From: Melampsora larici-populina 98AG31
Lineage: Eukaryota > Basidiomycota > Pucciniomycetes > Pucciniales > Melampsoraceae
Direction of reading: 5' to 3'
Assembly: GCF_000204055.1 (NCBI RefSeq)
Contig: NW_006768804.1
Location: 173,537-237,536, forward strand
Length of the DNA stretch: 64,000 nucleotides
Shown here: piece after piece, positions 49,451 to 60,793 of the stretch
Position numbering within the stretch: position 1 is the stretch's first letter
Layout of the letters: every line of letters begins with the position of its first letter
Notes under the pieces: model-generated
What the model was told of the DNA's origin: nothing
The model's input: only the letters and a program-made list of their open reading frames with translations
Databases searched by the model: none
Translations under genes and position numbers: made by a program

Positions 49451-49614
49451 CAAGGGTACTACCTTGATGGTATGGGGACTTAGAGGGATTTCGAATTTGG
49501 CCTAGCGGCGAATACTCAGCTAAAGATTTCTAAAGCCGGGTTTTCGGACTACATAGGTTGATAGCGAGTACATATTCAACCAATACAGTCGGAGGTTTTA
49601 ACTACGTACAGGTG
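49451..49614 (-). repeat. Right terminal inverted repeat of the KDZ element
   Basis: Reverse complement of 33878..34041 with eight transitions and no gaps; ends CTACGTACAGGTG. Confidence 0.93.
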
Positions 49615-49622
49615 CATTGAGG
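49615..49622. repeat. Target-site duplication, right copy (8 bp)
   Basis: CATTGAGG, identical to the left flank. Confidence 0.92.
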
Positions 49623-51959
49623 TGAGCATTGAATTTTTTTTTTTTTTTCAACATTTGTTCAATTTTACTTCCAAATTCTTTCCCTTTTCTTCCTGTTTTT
49701 TTCCTACTTGTCAGCTGATTACATTATCAACAGGAACTGAGAGGATGAACTAAGCATTTGTGAGGCTTCATGCCTTAGCAGAAAAGTTTGAGGGAGTGCT
49801 GGCTCATCTGCCCACGTCATCTCAGCCCCTCAGCTGATCCTCAGTGGTATGCCTTGGAGCCCGCTGATCCGGGATTTTGGACAAGGTTCTGAGATGTTGT
49901 GAGTATGCAATGACTCATGGACTGATTCTGAGTACTCATCTGGGAGGCTGATCTCAAAGAATGCTCATCCAAGATGGAAATGAGCATTATCCAGAAAAGT
50001 ACAGCAAAATTTGAGAAAAACAGCCTGATCACCTGAGATCAAAATTGTCAATTGAAGGAATCTGAAAGAAAGACAATCTTTTTCGGACAGTCCAGGAAAG
50101 TGTACAATTCTCACCTGTATGTGTGCATCAAGTGTGGCCCCTGTGAAACATGTCTGCCAAATATTTCCTGGTATCCCAAGGACAAATCTAGAGGTGAGTC
50201 TTGTATCACCTATTAAACTACTTGACCAACCTAATAGTTCAAGTCAAGATATCATAATGAAGAAAATAATTTGATGTGTATGGTCTCAGCAATATATTCT
50301 GTTCCTATGTAGATATGTTGTGGTAAAAAGATTGTGATCATTTTCAAGTCATTTACAGTCATTAGTAGTGTGTGTATGTGATGACTCAAGGTGTGTGTGA
50401 GTGTCTGTAATTCAGAAGTTGAAGTCAAGATTGGTGTTCAAGGACTGGTTTCATGTGGTTGATGAATGAGGAGATGTGGTATCCAAATCAGGAATAGTGT
50501 GTGGAATGTAGATGGAATGATGGGTTTCAATTTTTTCCTCTTTGAGGATAGCTATACACTTTTGTGTGCATTCACTTGTTCCAAACCCCTTGTCAGAATT
50601 TTTCTTGTGTCTGTACCTTGCGCTCAGTTTACTCTTATATGGTATACCCAGCCACTCTCGAGCTCTCACTTCCTTCCTCACCGTTAGGAATTGATTGCTC
50701 AAGAGTAAGCTCTTTCACTTCTCTCCTCTTCATCACTGTTCCCTGGATAGCGCTCACATGTGTCTCAAATATTTCTTTTTGTTCTCTTACTCCCTGCACT
50801 TCTGCAGGTAAGGCGTTGATCTCTTATGCCCAGTGTTCATTTGTCTATTTGAGTCTTATCATAGAGCTGACATCATACACCTGTCCAGGTAAATAGTGCT
50901 ACTTGTTATTGTTTTTCATTTATCTTTTTAGTTAGTTTTGACCATTAGGAATTGATTGCTCAAGATTCTTTTTGTTCTCTTACTCCCCTGCACTTCTGCC
51001 AGTAACGCGTTGATCACTTCCACCCAGTGTTCATTTTTCTATTTGAGTCTTATCATACAGCTCACATCATACACCTGTCTGTCCAAGTTGTCTTCTGCTC
51101 TATTGCGTAGATTTTCGGATCTGCATCAAATTATTTCAAGATAGATGGACAAGTTTCACCTGGTATCTCAATGAGAAATCTAGATGTGAGCCTCCTATCA
51201 CTCCTCGCCTAAAATACTTGACTAACCTGCAGATCTGAGACAAGACATATGGTCAAAGAAGTAGAAAGACTTAGAAGAAATACAAGATATAAGATTGTTC
51301 ACTGTGTCCTTGTGGCAGTCTCTTGATGACGAGCGCACACGGACTGCCTTTGAGGCACAAAGGCGGCCCATGTGCACTTGTCGACACGCAAACACCACAC
51401 AGACATGGTGGTTAAAAGATATAATCTGACCTAAAGGTTCAAGTCAAGCTAGTATAATAAAGAAATAATATGACAGGTAAGGCCTCCACAATGGAAATAG
51501 TGTTAACATAATAACAGATGAGATAAAAGGTGAGATGACAAAGATGAAGAAGTGTAAGATTTGGGACTGACTTCCTACCCCTTATCCTTCGAAACCAGGT
51601 AAGTGTTTATTCATTTCATTCTTATTCATTTCTTTATTATATTACTTGTATAGTGTCAAAGCAATTTGGGACTGACTTCCTACCCCTTATCCTTTGGAAC
51701 CAGTCTTACGTACTGTGTTGTGATAGATTTGAAATAATAAGTCTCACGGGTTCTAGAAACCTGTCCCGCTCTGTGTTCCACGGCGCCCTCTTTGTGTGAA
51801 GCTAGTGAAGGTATAACAAACCTTACAAGAAGTCAATATGTAATTGGATAAAATAAGAAGAAATGAAACCAGAAGTATATAGAGATGAAAACCGTAGGAG
51901 AACTCACTCTTTTTCTATACCATAGATAGCCAAATGAGAAAAATAGAAAGTGTACACAT
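49623..51959. other. Intergenic, repeat relics
   Basis: No gene. A block of about 115 bp at 50772..50886 recurs diverged at 50966..51084, each preceded by AGGAATTGATTGCTCAAG (50686, 50947). A stretch of about 30 bp with TTGGGACTGACTTCCTACC occurs at about 51577 and again at about 51667. Confidence 0.55.
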
Positions 51960-52107
51960 TGTTATGACCTGTCACGCGTGTTACATGTAGAGTTCATACT
52001 AGTCTTGTCTCCCGTTGTGCATATTGCTTTTCCTCACTTAGCAATCTACTATATTCACGAGACCACTCTTAAAGCTTCTCTTGCATCTCCCTCTCGAAGC
52101 TACAACA
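51960..52107 (+). repeat. 5' LTR
   Basis: 148 bp, TGTTATGACC...TACAACA, identical to the 3' LTR except one base. The internal region begins TATTGCTAAGTCTC, the expected primer-binding position; the priming tRNA was not identified. Confidence 0.96.
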
Positions 52108-52454
52108 TATTGCTAAGTCTCATCAAAAGAGATCCAAGAGAAGAATCACCGAAAGTAAGAAGAAATCAAAACGAACGATTAAGAAGAAAGTTAAAAGAAG
52201 TTAAGAAGAAAGATTTTCAAAGTTAATAAAGTTAAATTAAAAGTATAAACTTAATCTGCACTCCGCAAGCAAAGTTAGAAGAAAGTTGATTACTCAGTAT
52301 TACCACAGAAGTAACATTTAAAGAAGATAACTTATACCCCGCATAATCTCAAATACCACTGCATCCTTCCAAAACGCCAAACTTTAAGCTTCCCTCTAAC
52401 TCAACGGACTCGGAGTCATCGGAAAAAGAATTCTACGAGACAGAAGAGACCGCA

Positions 52455-53576
52455 ATGAATCCAGAACACGAACAGCCCTCTATGGCCGAGATTTTACGGC
52501 AAATGAGAGAATTAAACACTCAATTCTTAGAGGTCAAAGCAAGCTTAGCTGAAGAATTGCAGAAACGAGAAGAAGCTGAGAGAAGAAGTGACGAAGCAGA
52601 ACAACGACTACGTCAATTTGAAACAACCCGCACTACCTCCACTCAACTACCTCACAGCTCCGCCCCGATCGCTCAGACCTCTGTTCCGCAAACGATTAGT
52701 CAAATAAAGCCTCCTAAGATCGCCACTCCGAATAAATATGATGGTACTAAAGGACAGAAAGCCGAAGTTTATGTTAATCAGGTCTGCTTATATATGCAAA
52801 TGAATGCTGCTGCATTTGTGAACGAACAAGCTCAAGTTGTGTTCGCGTTATCTTACCTTGATGGGAAAGCCAGTATTTGGAGCCAAAATTTTACCGATCA
52901 ACTACTCGACCAAGATAAAATGAAACAAGTTACTTGGAAAAAATTCATTGAATCATTTAAAGCAACGTTCTTTGACTCTGAAAGATTGGCTAAAGCAGAA
53001 AAAGAAATGAGGGCGTTAACTCAAACAAAGGCAGTGGTAGATTATTGGATTAAGTTTTCGGAATTAGCGTTGATAGTTAAATGGCCTGAGAATGTATTAC
53101 TATCTCAATTTAAGCAAGGATTAAAGAAAGAAATCACGGTGCATATGGTACGGGACGAATTCAAGGAAGTTGAAGAAATGGCAAAGTTAGCTATTAAACT
53201 TGATAATGAAATTAATAAAAGAGACTCCAACACGCACCACCCAATTGTTTCGACCAACACAACTTCAACCTCAACCACTATTACTGATCCAGATGCAATG
53301 GATTGTTCGGCTTATCGTGTTAACATATCAAATGAGGAGTATAACAAGAGAGGAGCAATGGGAATGTGTTATAGTTGTGGTAAAGATGATCATTTTATTA
53401 GAGACTGTCCAACTAGAAAAAGACGTGGAGGTAGAGGAGGTTGGAGAGGTAGAGGAGGATATGGAGGTTATGGGAAATTCAAAAGTAAAGTTGCTGAAGT
53501 GGATGGTGTCAAGGAAGAAGAGAAGGACGATGGAAGAGCTGAAGCCTCAAAAAATGGAGGCGCTCGGGAGTGCTAG
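52455..53576 (+). CDS. gag: Gag of the chromovirus
   Basis: 373-residue capsid/nucleocapsid polyprotein. Residues about 10-60 are a charged, E/R-rich probable coiled coil. A retrotransposon-gag capsid domain follows (VNQVCLYMQ, FALSYLDGKA, WKKFIESFKATF). A CCHC zinc knuckle sits at C305, C308, H313 and C318, then a Gly/Arg-rich tail typical of RNA-binding nucleocapsids. The first ATG after the leader is used. It ends at TAG 53574, inside the pol overlap. Confidence 0.94.
   Translation: MNPEHEQPSMAEILRQMRELNTQFLEVKASLAEELQKREEAERRSDEAEQRLRQFETTRTTSTQLPHSSAPIAQTSVPQTISQIKPPKIATPNKYDGTKGQKAEVYVNQVCLYMQMNAAAFVNEQAQVVFALSYLDGKASIWSQNFTDQLLDQDKMKQVTWKKFIESFKATFFDSERLAKAEKEMRALTQTKAVVDYWIKFSELALIVKWPENVLLSQFKQGLKKEITVHMVRDEFKEVEEMAKLAIKLDNEINKRDSNTHHPIVSTNTTSTSTTITDPDAMDCSAYRVNISNEEYNKRGAMGMCYSCGKDDHFIRDCPTRKRRGGRGGWRGRGGYGGYGKFKSKVAEVDGVKEEEKDDGRAEASKNGGAREC
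53549..53555 (+). promoter_or_regulatory. Putative -1 ribosomal frameshift signal
   Basis: The heptamer A AAA AAT lies in the gag frame as X XXY YYZ. After a 5-nt spacer, bases 53561-53565 pair with 53590-53594 and 53568-53572 with 53585-53589, forming a stem-loop that contains the gag stop. A -1 slip enters the pol frame, which is open from 53543. Confidence 0.75.
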
Positions 53577-56500
53577 TGGTGCCACACTCGAGCGGTAATT
53601 ACTTAACTGAAGATTGTAGTAGCTTAAATTCACTTGAAATAAAAGATACGCGAATCATTGATTTTGTTACTATTTTCGAAGTTAAGAGTGCCACCCCCAT
53701 TGTTGCGAGAGCCTTAGTAGACAGCGGTGCTACACATGAAGCAATGAGCCACCGGTTTGTCTCTGCCAACAAGTTCAAGACGGACCCATTACCTCAAACC
53801 AGAAGTGTAACTGGTTTTAGTGGTCACGAGTCAAGAATCACCCATACTGTTGACCTCTGTGTCAACTCCATTGAATCAACACCAACCACCTTCATAATCA
53901 CTGAATTGCGCGACAAGTACGACATAATTCTTGGAATGCCTTGGATACGACAAAATTTTGAAAAGATTGATTGGAAGAACGGTCAACTCAAGGAAAATCA
54001 TTCACTCATTGCAGTTGTAGAATCAACTTCGTCAAGACCGGACAAAGCCTCGAGGAACCACAAGGAGGAGCCTATGAGGCATGCTAGGAATCTTGACGAG
54101 GGGGTGGAGCCTGAAAACTCATTAACACCCCCGCAATGTGCGTATATTTCTAATTATTCAAATGACGAAAAAGAAGCAGCTAGCAAGCCATTACATCATG
54201 TAGAAAACTTAACACACACGAATTCGAACGAACACATTCAACTGCCGGAACAAGAGAAACGAAATGAAACTGCAGCTGACCGTAAGGCAGCTTTGTTGGT
54301 GCCGAAAAACCCCTTGGAGGACCACGAAAGACGGGATCCTACGAGGCAAGCTAGGCACCATGACAAGGGGGTTGAATTCAAGTTGAGTTCGTCACAGCCC
54401 CCGCAGAGTACGTGTAAACATTCTTCAATCTCAAATGTGAATGAACATGCTGGCAAGCGTTTTTCTTTTCAACCACAGCATGCTATCCAACGACTCAACT
54501 CAAGCCTAAATCGTCAAAACAAAGTGATGGATCAACTACGAACTTTACAACCACCGACAAAATCAATGATTGATGTAATGAAAACGTCATGGAACCTGTC
54601 TGCGAAGATAGCAGCAGATCAAGTGAAGGACTCACCTACTAAGAACGCGGCTGAACTCGTACCCGAATGCTATCACGACTATTTACCTATGTTCGAAAAG
54701 AGCAATTCTGACGTTTTACCACCTCATCGCCCATATGATTTCAGAGTTGATTTGATACCTGGAGCATCGCCACAAGCAGGAAAAGTTATTCCTTTATCAC
54801 CGAAAGAAACTGAAGTGCTTAATGAGATGCTTGAAAAAGGACTGAAAAATGGAACAATTCGCCGTACAACTTCTCCTTGGGCAGCTCCTGTCTTATTTAC
54901 CGGCAAGAAAGACGGAAATTTACGACCCTGTTTCGATTACAGACGACTCAATGCCGTAACTGTAAAGAACAAATACCCCCTTCCACTGACAATGGAACTA
55001 ATAGATAGCCTACTAAATGCAGATGAATTCACGAGTTTAGATATGAGGAATGGGTATAATAATCTAAGGGTCAGGGAAGGCGACGAAGCAAAACTAGCAT
55101 TTATATGTAAATCTGGCCAATTTGAACCGCGAACAATGCCCTTTGGACCAACGGGAGCGCCTGGATTTTTTCAGTACTTCATTCAAGATATACTGAAAGC
55201 TCATATAGGCCGAAATGTGGCTGCGTATCAGGATGACATATTAATCTACACCGGTCCAGGAGTTAATCATCAAGAGGTCGTGAAAGAAGTTTTGGAAATA
55301 TTAAGACGTCAAAATGTATGGTTAAAACCTGAAAAATGTAAATTCTCAAAGAAAGAAATTTCGTATTTAGGATTAATCATCTCAAAGAATCAAATTAGGA
55401 TGGATGAAAGCAAAGTCAAAGCAGTAAAAGACTGGCCAACCCCAAAAAATTTATCTGAAGTACAGACCTTTTTGGGATTTGCAAATTTTTACAGAAGATT
55501 CATTGATCAGTTCTCAAAGATCGCACGACCACTGCACGAGCTGTCACAAAAGAATGTTGCGTTTGAATGGAATGAACAACGTCAGAGAGCATTCGAAACA
55601 CTCAAGACTGCGTTCACCACCGCCCCGGTATTGAAAATTGCGGATCCATACAAAGCTTTTGTATTGGAATGTGATTGCTCTGACTATGCGCTAGGAGCGG
55701 TACTTTCTCAAGTGTCTGATGATGACAATGAACTACATCCTATTGCATACTTATCAAGATCTCTAATTCAGGCAGAGCGGAACTATGAAATATTCGACAA
55801 GGAATTATTGGCAGTAGTAGCATCTTTCAAAGAATGGCGACAGTATCTCGAGGGGAATCCAAACCGCCTCAATGTTATTGTGTATAGTGATCATAAGAAT
55901 TTACAATCCTTGATGACAACCAAAGAACTGACACGGCGGCAAGCAAGGTGGGCCGAAATTCTTGGCAGCTTTGATTTTGAAATTAGATTTCGACCAGGTA
56001 GACAATCCACCAAGCCAGATGTGTTATCTCGGAGACCGGATTTAGTCCCAGCTGAAGGAACAAAGCTCACATTTGGACAGCTACTAAAACCCGAAAATTT
56101 GCCTGCTGATGCATTTATTGATGAATTAGAGATTATTGATAAATGGTTTGAAGAAGAAGAATTGCTGGAACAAGATAAAGAGAACAACAGTGAAGAAGAA
56201 AATAACAATCAAATGCTTATGACCGACAGAGAAATATTACAAATTATAAAGATGAAGAGCAAGTCCGACCCGAAAATCAATGAGATGATTAGGCTTTGTG
56301 CTGAAATGCCAATGTCGAAGCATATCAAGGACTATCAAACTATTGATGGCATTTTATATTTCAAAAACAAGGCTGTTATTCCGTCTGACACTGATTTGAA
56401 ATTACACATCCTTCGTTCTAGACACGATAGCAGATTAGCAGGTCATCCGGGGAGAATGCGAACGTTAGCACTGGTAAAGCGCGCATATCACTGGCCGTCA

Positions 56501-57706
56501 ATGAAAGCATTCATCAACAAATACGTGGACGGATGTGGATCATGTCAACGCGTAAAATCTAGGACCGAAAAGCCATTTGGAAGTCTCCAACCTTTACCTA
56601 TCCCGGAAGGACCATGGCTCGACATTTGCTACGACCTAATCACGGACTTACCCAAATCTGGAGGTTATGACAGTATCCTAACTGTTGTTGACAGACTCAC
56701 AAAGATGGCGCACTTTGTTGCATGTAGGAAGAGCATGAAATCCGAAGAGCTTGCTGATTTAATGATCAAGGAAGTTTGGAGGTTGCACGGCACTCCACGA
56801 ACGGTAACATCTGATCGAGGAAATATCTTTATATCACGTATCACTAAAGATTTCCACAGAAGACTAGGCATCAAGACCCAATCCTCAACGGCGTATCATC
56901 CCCAAACAGATGGCCAATCAGAAATTACGAACAAAGCGGTTGAATTATATATCAGGCACTTCACCGCATACAAGCAAGATGACTGGCTGACGTTATTACC
57001 ATTTGCTGAATTTTCGTATAACAACAGTGAACACTTGGCGATAGGCGTGTCCCCGTTCAAAGCTAATTATGGATTCAATGTCAACTTCACCGATGTTCCG
57101 TCCAGTGAACAATGTTTACCGCTGGTGGAACAAAGAATTGATCAAATCAAAAATGTTCAACGTGAATTAAAAGATGCAATGGGCCTAACTCAAGAATTAA
57201 TGAAGATGCAACATGATAGCAAAGTTCGAGATACGCCTAATTGGAAGAAAGGAGACAAGGTCTGGCTCAACAACAAGCACCTATCAACAACACGGCCCAC
57301 AGCTAAGTTTGCCCATAGATGGGTAGGACCATTTGTTATTTCAGCGTGTGTGTCTAAAAATGCTTACAAGATTGTGTTACCTAAATCTATGAGTAAGGTA
57401 CACCCTGTTTTTCACGTCAACCTATTAAGAAAATTCGAAGAAAGCAAGATACCAGGACATCACAAAATGCCGCCACCACCAATAGTTATGAATAATGAAG
57501 ATGAATTTGAAATTAATGAAATACTTGATAAGAGAAAAAGAGGAAGAAAATTAGAGTATTTAATTAACTGGAAGGGATATGGTGAAGAACATGATTCATG
57601 GGAACCAGAAGAAGGTCTCAAGAATGCAAAACAATTAATGAATGATTTTAATAGAAAGTATCCAGATGCTGAAGTTAGATACAAAAGGACGAGGAGAAAG
57701 AAGTGA
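53552..57706 (+). CDS. pol: Pol polyprotein with C-terminal chromodomain
   Basis: Expressed most likely as Gag-Pol by -1 frameshifting. In order: aspartic protease with VDSGATHE, a Ser/Pro/charged linker with two related segments, reverse transcriptase (RPCFDYRRLN, AYQDDILIY), RNase H (LECDCSDYALGAVL; YSDHKNL), integrase zinc finger (HDSRLAGHPGR...CGSCQ), integrase core (YDLITDLP, TSDRGN, YHPQTDGQSE) and a C-terminal chromodomain (LINWKGYGEEHDSWEPEE). The frame is open for about 1,380 residues with no lesion. The chromodomain would direct integration to marked chromatin, as known for related fungal elements. Confidence 0.96.
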   Translation, partial: KWRRSGVLVVPHSSGNYLTEDCSSLNSLEIKDTRIIDFVTIFEVKSATPIVARALVDSGATHEAMSHRFVSANKFKTDPLPQTRSVTGFSGHESRITHTVDLCVNSIESTPTTFIITELRDKYDIILGMPWIRQNFEKIDWKNGQLKENHSLIAVVESTSSRPDKASRNHKEEPMRHARNLDEGVEPENSLTPPQCAYISNYSNDEKEAASKPLHHVENLTHTNSNEHIQLPEQEKRNETAADRKAALLVPKNPLEDHERRDPTRQARHHDKGVEFKLSSSQPPQSTCKHSSISNVNEHAGKRFSFQPQHAIQRLNSSLNRQNKVMDQLRTLQPPTKSMIDVMKTSWNLSAKIAADQVKDSPTKNAAELVPECYHDYLPMFEKSNSDVLPPHRPYDFRVDLIPGASPQAGKVIPLSPKETEVLNEMLEKGLKNGTIRRTTSPWAAPVLFTGKKDGNLRPCFDYRRLNAVTVKNKYPLPLTMELIDSLLNADEFTSLDMRNGYNNLRVREGDEAKLAFICKSGQFEPRTMPFGPTGAPGFFQYFIQDILKAHIGRNVAAYQDDILIYTGPGVNHQEVVKEVLEILRRQNVWLKPEKCKFSKKEISYLGLIISKNQIRMDESKVKAVKDWPTPKNLSEVQTFLGFANFYRRFIDQFSKIARPLHELSQKNVAFEWNEQRQRAFETLKTAFTTAPVLKIADPYKAFVLECDCSDYALGAVLSQVSDDDNELHPIAYLSRSLIQAERNYEIFDKELLAVVASFKEWRQYLEGNPNRLNVIVYSDHKNLQSLMTTKELTRRQARWAEILGSFDFEIRFRPGRQSTKPDVLSRRPDLVPAEGTKLTFGQLLKPENLPADAFIDELEIIDKWFEEEELLEQDKENNSEEENNNQMLMTDREILQIIKMKSKSDPKINEMIRLCAEMPMSKHIKDYQTIDGILYFKNKAVIPSDTDLKLHILRSRHDSRLAGHPGRMRTLALVKRAYHWPSMKAFINKYVDGCGSCQRVKSRTEKPFGSLQPLPIPEGPWLDICYDLITDLPKSGGYDSILTVVDRLTKMAHFVACRKSMKSEELADLMIKEVWRLHGTPRTVTSDRGNIFISRITKDFHRRLGIKTQSSTAYHPQTDGQSEITNKAVELYIRHFTAYKQDDWLTLLPFAEFSYNNSEHLAIGVSPFKANYGFNVNFTDVPSSEQCLPLVEQRIDQIKNVQRELKDAMGLTQELMKMQHDSKVRDTPNWKKGDKVWLNNKHLSTTRPTAKFAHRWVGPFVISACVSKNAYKIVLPKSMSKVHPVFHVNLLRKFEESKIPGHHKMPPPPIVMNNEDEFEINEILDKRKRGRKLEYLINWKGYGEEHDSWEPEEGLKNAKQLMNDFNRKYPDAEVRYKRTRRKK

Positions 57707-57797
57707 GGGTATGGCTTTTTCCCACTGGGTTTTTTAATGCCACCCGGGGATAGATGCTGGCCTGCAAGAGGAGGTAGAGACATAAAAGGGGGAGTGG

Positions 57798-57945
57798 TGT
57801 TATGACCTGTCACGCGTGTTACATGTAGAGTTCATACTAGTCTTGTCTCCCGTTGTGCATATTGCTTTTCCTCACTTAGCAATCTACTATATTCACGAGA
57901 CCACTCTTAAATCTTCTCTTGCATCTCCCTCTCGAAGCTACAACA
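57798..57945 (+). repeat. 3' LTR
   Basis: 148 bp, one difference from the 5' LTR. Preceded by the purine-rich stretch ACATAAAAGGGGGAGTGG at 57780..57797, a plausible polypurine tract. Confidence 0.96.
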
Positions 57946-57950
57946 CACAT

Positions 57951-60000
57951 GTCCCAGGAGCAGCACAATTTAAGCATGAGATAATTAGGGCTTGAGGTTT
58001 AAGTTCAATATAAAAATTGTATTCAGATATAATTGGCTTATGTGGGTTAATGTATTAGCAATGTTTTGAATATCTGTCACAATACCTGAAACCTCAGTTA
58101 TGAGAGAAGTTAACTCTCAACATCAAGAAGCATAAAAGGTCAGACCAACAGGCTTATCTCTGAAAACTCAATGCCATGACATAAAACAAACCCAACCTGG
58201 GAGCCAAGGATACTGTTGGAATCCTGGCATTGGTGGAGATCCAGATATCTCATTGAGAATTAAATATTTGAACTCCTCGTTTTACTTGGTTTCTACAGCA
58301 TAACAATTCATGCCTTGAAGTGGAATTCTTTGTAGATATCCAGAGCAACATGTTATACTCATTGGTACTAGCATTCATACTTGATTCTACATCAAAATCT
58401 CAGCACAAATCAATACACATATTGCAATGTGTCTTGTGTGTTGCAGCAGAACAGTTGTAGTCCTCCATAGGATGCTATAATTTCTGCCTATGGTTATGAT
58501 GCATAAGCAACAAGTGCTTTTTTTGGAAAAATATTGGGAGGCTAGTCCACATTTTTTTGGCCTCAATTGTGACTCAGGAATAACCAAAGCCAATCTTGAG
58601 TTTCTAGGCCTTGTAGTTTGTGTCAGACACATTGGAATAGTTTTGTTTAGACAAATAGTAAACTAAAAAGGTTTTTCTGTGACACTCTGGATGTTACGGT
58701 TAAAGTAAACCCACTTGGAAACATATGACATAGCATATTTCTTTCATCACATCTTAACCTCTGCTTCCTATGTTCCCAGGTAGGCTCTTTGGTTGTAATT
58801 TTTTACTGATTGATGTTACAAGTTGAGAAAACCTAGCACATCTTATACTCTTCCATCATTTTTGTTTTTGTTTTTGTCAATGATTTTTGACATTTACAGA
58901 AATTCACACAGGTTTTCACTAGCATAGAAACAATAAAGCCCTATATCAATATTTTTTTGTTGAGTTATCCTTCAGCCAATACTCTGTATTTGCTCCAAGT
59001 TGATATGAATTTTGAAGAGAAACAAAATCAAAAAATTGAACAATTACCTTAATTTTTTAAGCAGCTGTACATTCTCAGATCACTGTCAGCTATATTAACA
59101 AAAAAACACTGGACATAACAGGCAGTCTCCAGCTTGATTGCATCTCTGTCAACAATGGTGCTGTGTGCTTTGCTCACAAGTCACATTTCCACCCTGGAAA
59201 CAAGCTCTCTGATTTGTCAAGTTCAACAAAGTCACTATGGCTGTCTTATTCAAAATTCACACCGCACCGACAGGGAGGAGAGCACCCTCCCAGTTGATCC
59301 TGGACCAAGAAGAGTGACCACTGGACAGAAGGTGGCAAATGAGCTTGATTTGACAAATTATACCTTCACACCGGTTGTCTTCTGCATAGTGGTCACTCTA
59401 ATTGGTACAGCAGTAACTGATGGAGTGATCTCAATCTCATTGTCAACATGTGTATCTCAAAGAACATTGTTATAGTGACCTTATGGCTCTTAGCAAATTG
59501 ACGGTTGTTGTCTGGACATTTTCGAGGAAAGAAGATTGATGGAAAGTGCTATTAGGCAACTTTGGCGCTGCATAGAATTTAAAGAACCGGTAGGGAAGAT
59601 GAGATTGATTCCAAAAGATCATTCCACGGATTGTTTTGGATACGATCGGTTTGATTATATCGATCAGGTCAAATATGTACCATTCCTGGTCCAGTGGACA
59701 GATTACAAGCTTTGCTAAAATAAGGTAGTGATTGGATATCAAAAACAAGGGTCTAGGCCCTGGGGAGCTTCGAATATCGATTGAGGTTGATTCCGAATTT
59801 TCTTTGAGATGGACACAAATGAGAGCTTTGTTGAAATGATTGCGAAATGAGTGCGATTGTTATGGCATTGCACACTAGTTAATCTTTATCATGGTGCTTC
59901 ATTACGTAACAGTTACGGGTTTCAAACTTGTGCAAAAACCGTGCGAGGGCGACATGGAAGTTCCGTGCAAGTTCTGTGCAAGTTCTACTTATTCTCATAT
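57951..60000. other. Intergenic, no gene recognised
   Basis: AT-rich. Opposite-strand open frames around 59470..59748 have protein-like texture but no motif or splice partners. Inverted partial copies of the TTGCACAG motif occur at about 59930..59990. Confidence 0.45.
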
Positions 60001-60080
60001 CTTGCACAGAATTTGCACAGAATTTGCACATGATTTGCACATGATTTGCACATGATTTGCACATAATTTGCACACAATTT
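60001..60080. repeat. 12-bp minisatellite, ATTTGCACATGA type
   Basis: Six to seven tandem units of TTTGCACA(G/T)(A/G)A spaced 10-12 bp apart. Confidence 0.85.
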
Positions 60081-60793
60081 ACGCGAATTAATTCTGAAGT
60101 TGGAATGCCATATGTACATAAGTGTGGCTTGTGTTTTTTTGCTTCAATGGTTCCTCGATGCATTTCTGCATGCAGAAGGTGCTTAAATACTCCTAGGGTG
60201 TTCCCAGCATCTTTCCTGGTCAGCAACCGAGTACTCTTTTTTCTGGTTTTGGGTTTGTCTCCAATTTTTCTTTGTTTATGTACTAATTAGTGATTGGCCG
60301 TCTCTTTTTGTTTACAGAAATTACACTGATCTGATTTTTCTTCGTTTGTCCGAAATAAATGTGCATTTATGGATTTGAATGCGAGACTTTGACTGAGATC
60401 AAAGAAGGGAGATCTCTGAGACATTGATTATGGTGTACCTTTCACTCCCGTGAGGGTGATTGTGGAGGCAGTGGGTCGTGGATTGTGATGATCTATTCTG
60501 GAAGCTGCGGCCTGCGAGTCATCGAAGTCATGGAGCCAGGAGAGAGAGAAATCAGTGATCAAATGGCACCATGGATAGTTTTAGAATGGTTTGATTGTCA
60601 AGTCAAAAATTATTGAGTCCAGCTGAATCCAGTTTTTGAAAGATGTAAGGAAGGGAGGATTAAAGCCTTTCGGGTGCAACATGATTTTCACGAAAGGTGT
60701 GGTAGGGTGGCGAGTTTATGGCGCTATACGGACAACAGGATGTCGGTGTTAATTCATGATTGTGGGCAAGTCCACTGTCCGAGTCAGGATGGG

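Larger units (their letters stand above)
33878..49614. mobile_element. Giant KDZ-superfamily DNA transposon, 15.7 kb
   Basis: Bounded by 164-bp inverted repeats beginning CACCTGTACGTAG and flanked by an exact 8-bp target duplication, the size I recall for Zisupton-type elements. Inside, in order: subterminal motif array, broken FAR1-OTU gene (plus), a small MITE, an open KDZ transposase (minus), a hairpin and satellites, gene-like fragments, an open 542-residue gene (minus) and the mirror subterminal array. Because the duplication is intact and the transposase has no stop or frameshift in the spliced model, the element appears to have moved as one unit and may still be mobile. The inverted-repeat arms have diverged by eight transitions, so it is not brand new. 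Confidence 0.88.
51960..57945 (+). mobile_element. Chromodomain Ty3/gypsy LTR retrotransposon (chromovirus)
   Basis: 5,986 bp with 148-bp LTRs (TG...CA), a perfect CACAT 5-bp target duplication (51955..51959, 57946..57950), open gag and pol, and a purine-rich tract just before the 3' LTR. LTRs differ at one base (G/T), so the insertion is very young. Domain order protease, RT, RNase H, integrase, chromodomain places it in Ty3/gypsy chromoviruses. Confidence 0.97.

Noticed and set aside
33878..49614. A TET/JBP dioxygenase gene inside the KDZ element
   Set aside because: Basidiomycete KDZ elements are often linked to TET/JBP genes, so I looked for one, but no open frame showed a convincing HxD...H dioxygenase pattern.
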